Source of the DNA: JBGZFC01 sp041846575
GTDB lineage: Bacteria; Bacteroidota; Bacteroidia; Bacteroidales; Dysgonomonadaceae
Direction: 5' to 3'
Length of the DNA: 64,000 bases
Assembly: GCA_041846575.1 (NCBI GenBank)
Contig: JBGZFC010000049.1
Location: 1-64,000, forward strand
The notes under the pieces were generated by a model that did no database searches, was not told where the DNA came from, and saw only the letters and a program-made list of their open reading frames with translations. Of this stretch, positions 62,975 to 64,000 are shown piece by piece (within the stretch, counting starts at the first letter, position 1; each line of letters opens with the position of its first letter). A program made the position numbers and the translations under genes.

Positions 62975-63172
62975 ATAAACTCACGTAGGAGAGAATTGTA
63001 ATTCGGGCTTCTCGAAAGGATACTCGTTCACAGGACATTTGTCAACTAAAACATTACTACATTGGCATATTTGCAAATTAGCACATTGAAAAAAAACGCA
63101 TCACGTGCCACTATCCACCCAAAAAACATGTTTACTTGTTTACCAAAAACTCATCAACTAAAAAATTTTTTA

Positions 63173-63180
63173 TACATTTG
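63173..63180 (+). promoter_or_regulatory. -7 box of tsaC promoter
   Basis: TACATTTG lies only 9 bases before the start codon at 63189, so the leader is very short. Confidence 0.55.
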
Positions 63181-63188
63181 TAGCCATT

Positions 63189-63800
63189 ATGATTATTAAA
63201 CTTTACAACGAAAATCCAAGTCCTCGAGAAATTGAGCGTATTGTTTCAGTTTTACGCGACGGAGGCTTGGTTATATACCCAACCGATACACTATACGGTG
63301 TGGGATGCGATGCTCTGAATGTACGCGCAGTAGAAAAGATTTGCCAGATTAAAAACATAAATCCGCAAAAAAGCAATCTCTCTATTATTTGCAACAGTTT
63401 GAGCGATATAAGCGAATATGCCAAAGTAGATACACCAACATTCAAGTTGATGAAAAAAAACTTACCCGGTCCGTTTACTTTTATTCTACCGACAACATCT
63501 TCTTTGCCAAAGATTTATAAAAACAAAAGAACTGTCGGAATTAGAATTCCCGACAATAATATTGTTCAGTCCATTGTTGCAGCTCTTGGTAATCCCATAA
63601 TGAATGCAACGATAAAGAACGATGAATATAATGAAATTGAGTATGCTACAAATCCCGAATTGATTGGCGAAGTATGGGGAAATATTGTAGATATTATTGT
63701 TGATGGAGGATACGGTGGTATTGACCCGTCAACCGTTGTTGATTGCACAGGTGAAGAGTTTACCATTGTCAGACAAGGTAAAGGAGAATTGATTATCTAA
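63189..63800 (+). CDS. L-threonylcarbamoyladenylate synthase (Sua5/YrdC family)
   Basis: Makes the threonylcarbamoyl-AMP intermediate of the t6A tRNA modification. 203 residues of the YrdC fold with GGLVIYPTDTLYGVGCDA (near residue 26-43), KSNLSIICNSLSD and PGPFTFILPTT. It has the length of the short TsaC/YciO type and lacks the extra Sua5 domain. YciO, a less active paralogue, is the alternative; the KSNLS motif in place of KRP..PL leans to the YciO-like branch. tcdA at 22575 acts later in the same pathway. Confidence 0.85.
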   Translation: MIIKLYNENPSPREIERIVSVLRDGGLVIYPTDTLYGVGCDALNVRAVEKICQIKNINPQKSNLSIICNSLSDISEYAKVDTPTFKLMKKNLPGPFTFILPTTSSLPKIYKNKRTVGIRIPDNNIVQSIVAALGNPIMNATIKNDEYNEIEYATNPELIGEVWGNIVDIIVDGGYGGIDPSTVVDCTGEEFTIVRQGKGELII

Positions 63801-63827
63801 TTTATACAAATAACAACTATTAAATCA

Positions 63828-64000
63828 ATGAAAAAGATATTTTTATACACAATAACTTTAGTGTTATTCTTTTTGAACATATCTTGTGAAAAGAATAATA
63901 TTACTAACCAATCGGATAATGAATATGTAAACAAGTGGATTTATGAAAACATGAGCGTCTATTACTTGTGGAACGATAAACTACCCGTACTTGCATCCGC
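63828..64000 (+). CDS. S41-type protease lipoprotein, 3' end outside window
   Basis: Only the first 57 residues are visible. Lipobox LNISC (Cys20) follows a hydrophobic signal segment; then comes WIYENMSVYYLWNDKLP, the characteristic N-terminal segment of Bacteroidota S41 (C-terminal processing peptidase-like) lipoproteins. The catalytic part is outside the window. It starts 27 bases after the tsaC-like gene, so co-transcription is possible. Confidence 0.7.
   Translation, partial: MKKIFLYTITLVLFFLNISCEKNNITNQSDNEYVNKWIYENMSVYYLWNDKLPVLAS

Noticed and set aside
1..64000. CRISPR array, tRNA, rRNA, prophage or intact insertion sequence
   Set aside because: No regularly spaced direct repeats, cloverleaf-like sequences, rRNA segments, phage genes or transposase frames were seen on either strand.

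Overview
The window is low-GC chromosomal DNA from a member of the Bacteroidota, most likely order Bacteroidales. Three things point there: TAnnTTTG -7 boxes upstream of many genes, type IX secretion system (T9SS) genes and cargo, and the Bat (aerotolerance) gene set. No rRNA, tRNA, CRISPR array, prophage or intact transposase was found. Most genes are housekeeping or envelope genes. Arginine deiminase, N-carbamoylputrescine amidase, a dipeptidyl peptidase III-like (M49) enzyme and dipeptidyl peptidase IV together suggest a peptide- and amino-acid-using organism (inference).

Layout. 0-4.6 kb: arginine deiminase, a lytic transglycosylase and a SulP anion transporter. 4.8-10.6 kb: a co-directional set of exported proteins (TlpA-like thioredoxin, outer-membrane barrel, Omp28-like lipoprotein, two T9SS-tagged proteins) that ends in a strong terminator. 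10.8-20.5 kb: an amidase, then porW/sprE, rdgB, porZ and a PpiD-like chaperone, a secretion and envelope-biogenesis block. 20.6-23.4 kb (minus strand): a promoter-to-terminator operon of tcdA, an ADP-ribosylglycohydrolase fused to a J-domain-like region, and a HIRAN protein. 23.9-31.6 kb: rubrerythrin, an ABC-F ATPase and a small glycan set (flippase, three glycosyltransferases). 31.8-38.7 kb: ribosomal protein S1, DPP III-like and DPP IV. 39-47.4 kb: a complete Bat operon (MoxR, DUF58, an extra membrane protein, BatA-E), followed by a PAP2 phosphatase. 48.7-50.8 kb (minus): two tandem paralogous exported proteins and a SIMPL protein behind a probable structured RNA. 51.2-54.4 kb: comF, recX and prmC, with ribD divergent. 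54.4-64 kb: a DUF6242-like lipoprotein, porG-uppS-bamA-skp-skp (outer-membrane biogenesis), fabI, tsaC/sua5 and the start of an S41 protease.

Intergenic DNA carries at least four families of small non-coding repeats with inverted ends. One family recurs at five or six loci. Between 35.9 and 36.5 kb, three families abut one another directly behind a terminator.

The least ordinary items are the tcdA / ADP-ribosylglycohydrolase-J / HIRAN operon, the candidate 6S-like RNA near 50.6-50.8 kb, the exported redox cluster at 4.8-10.6 kb, and the repeat families. No function is proven by sequence alone for any of these. All coordinates of short sites were read by eye and may be off by a base or two.
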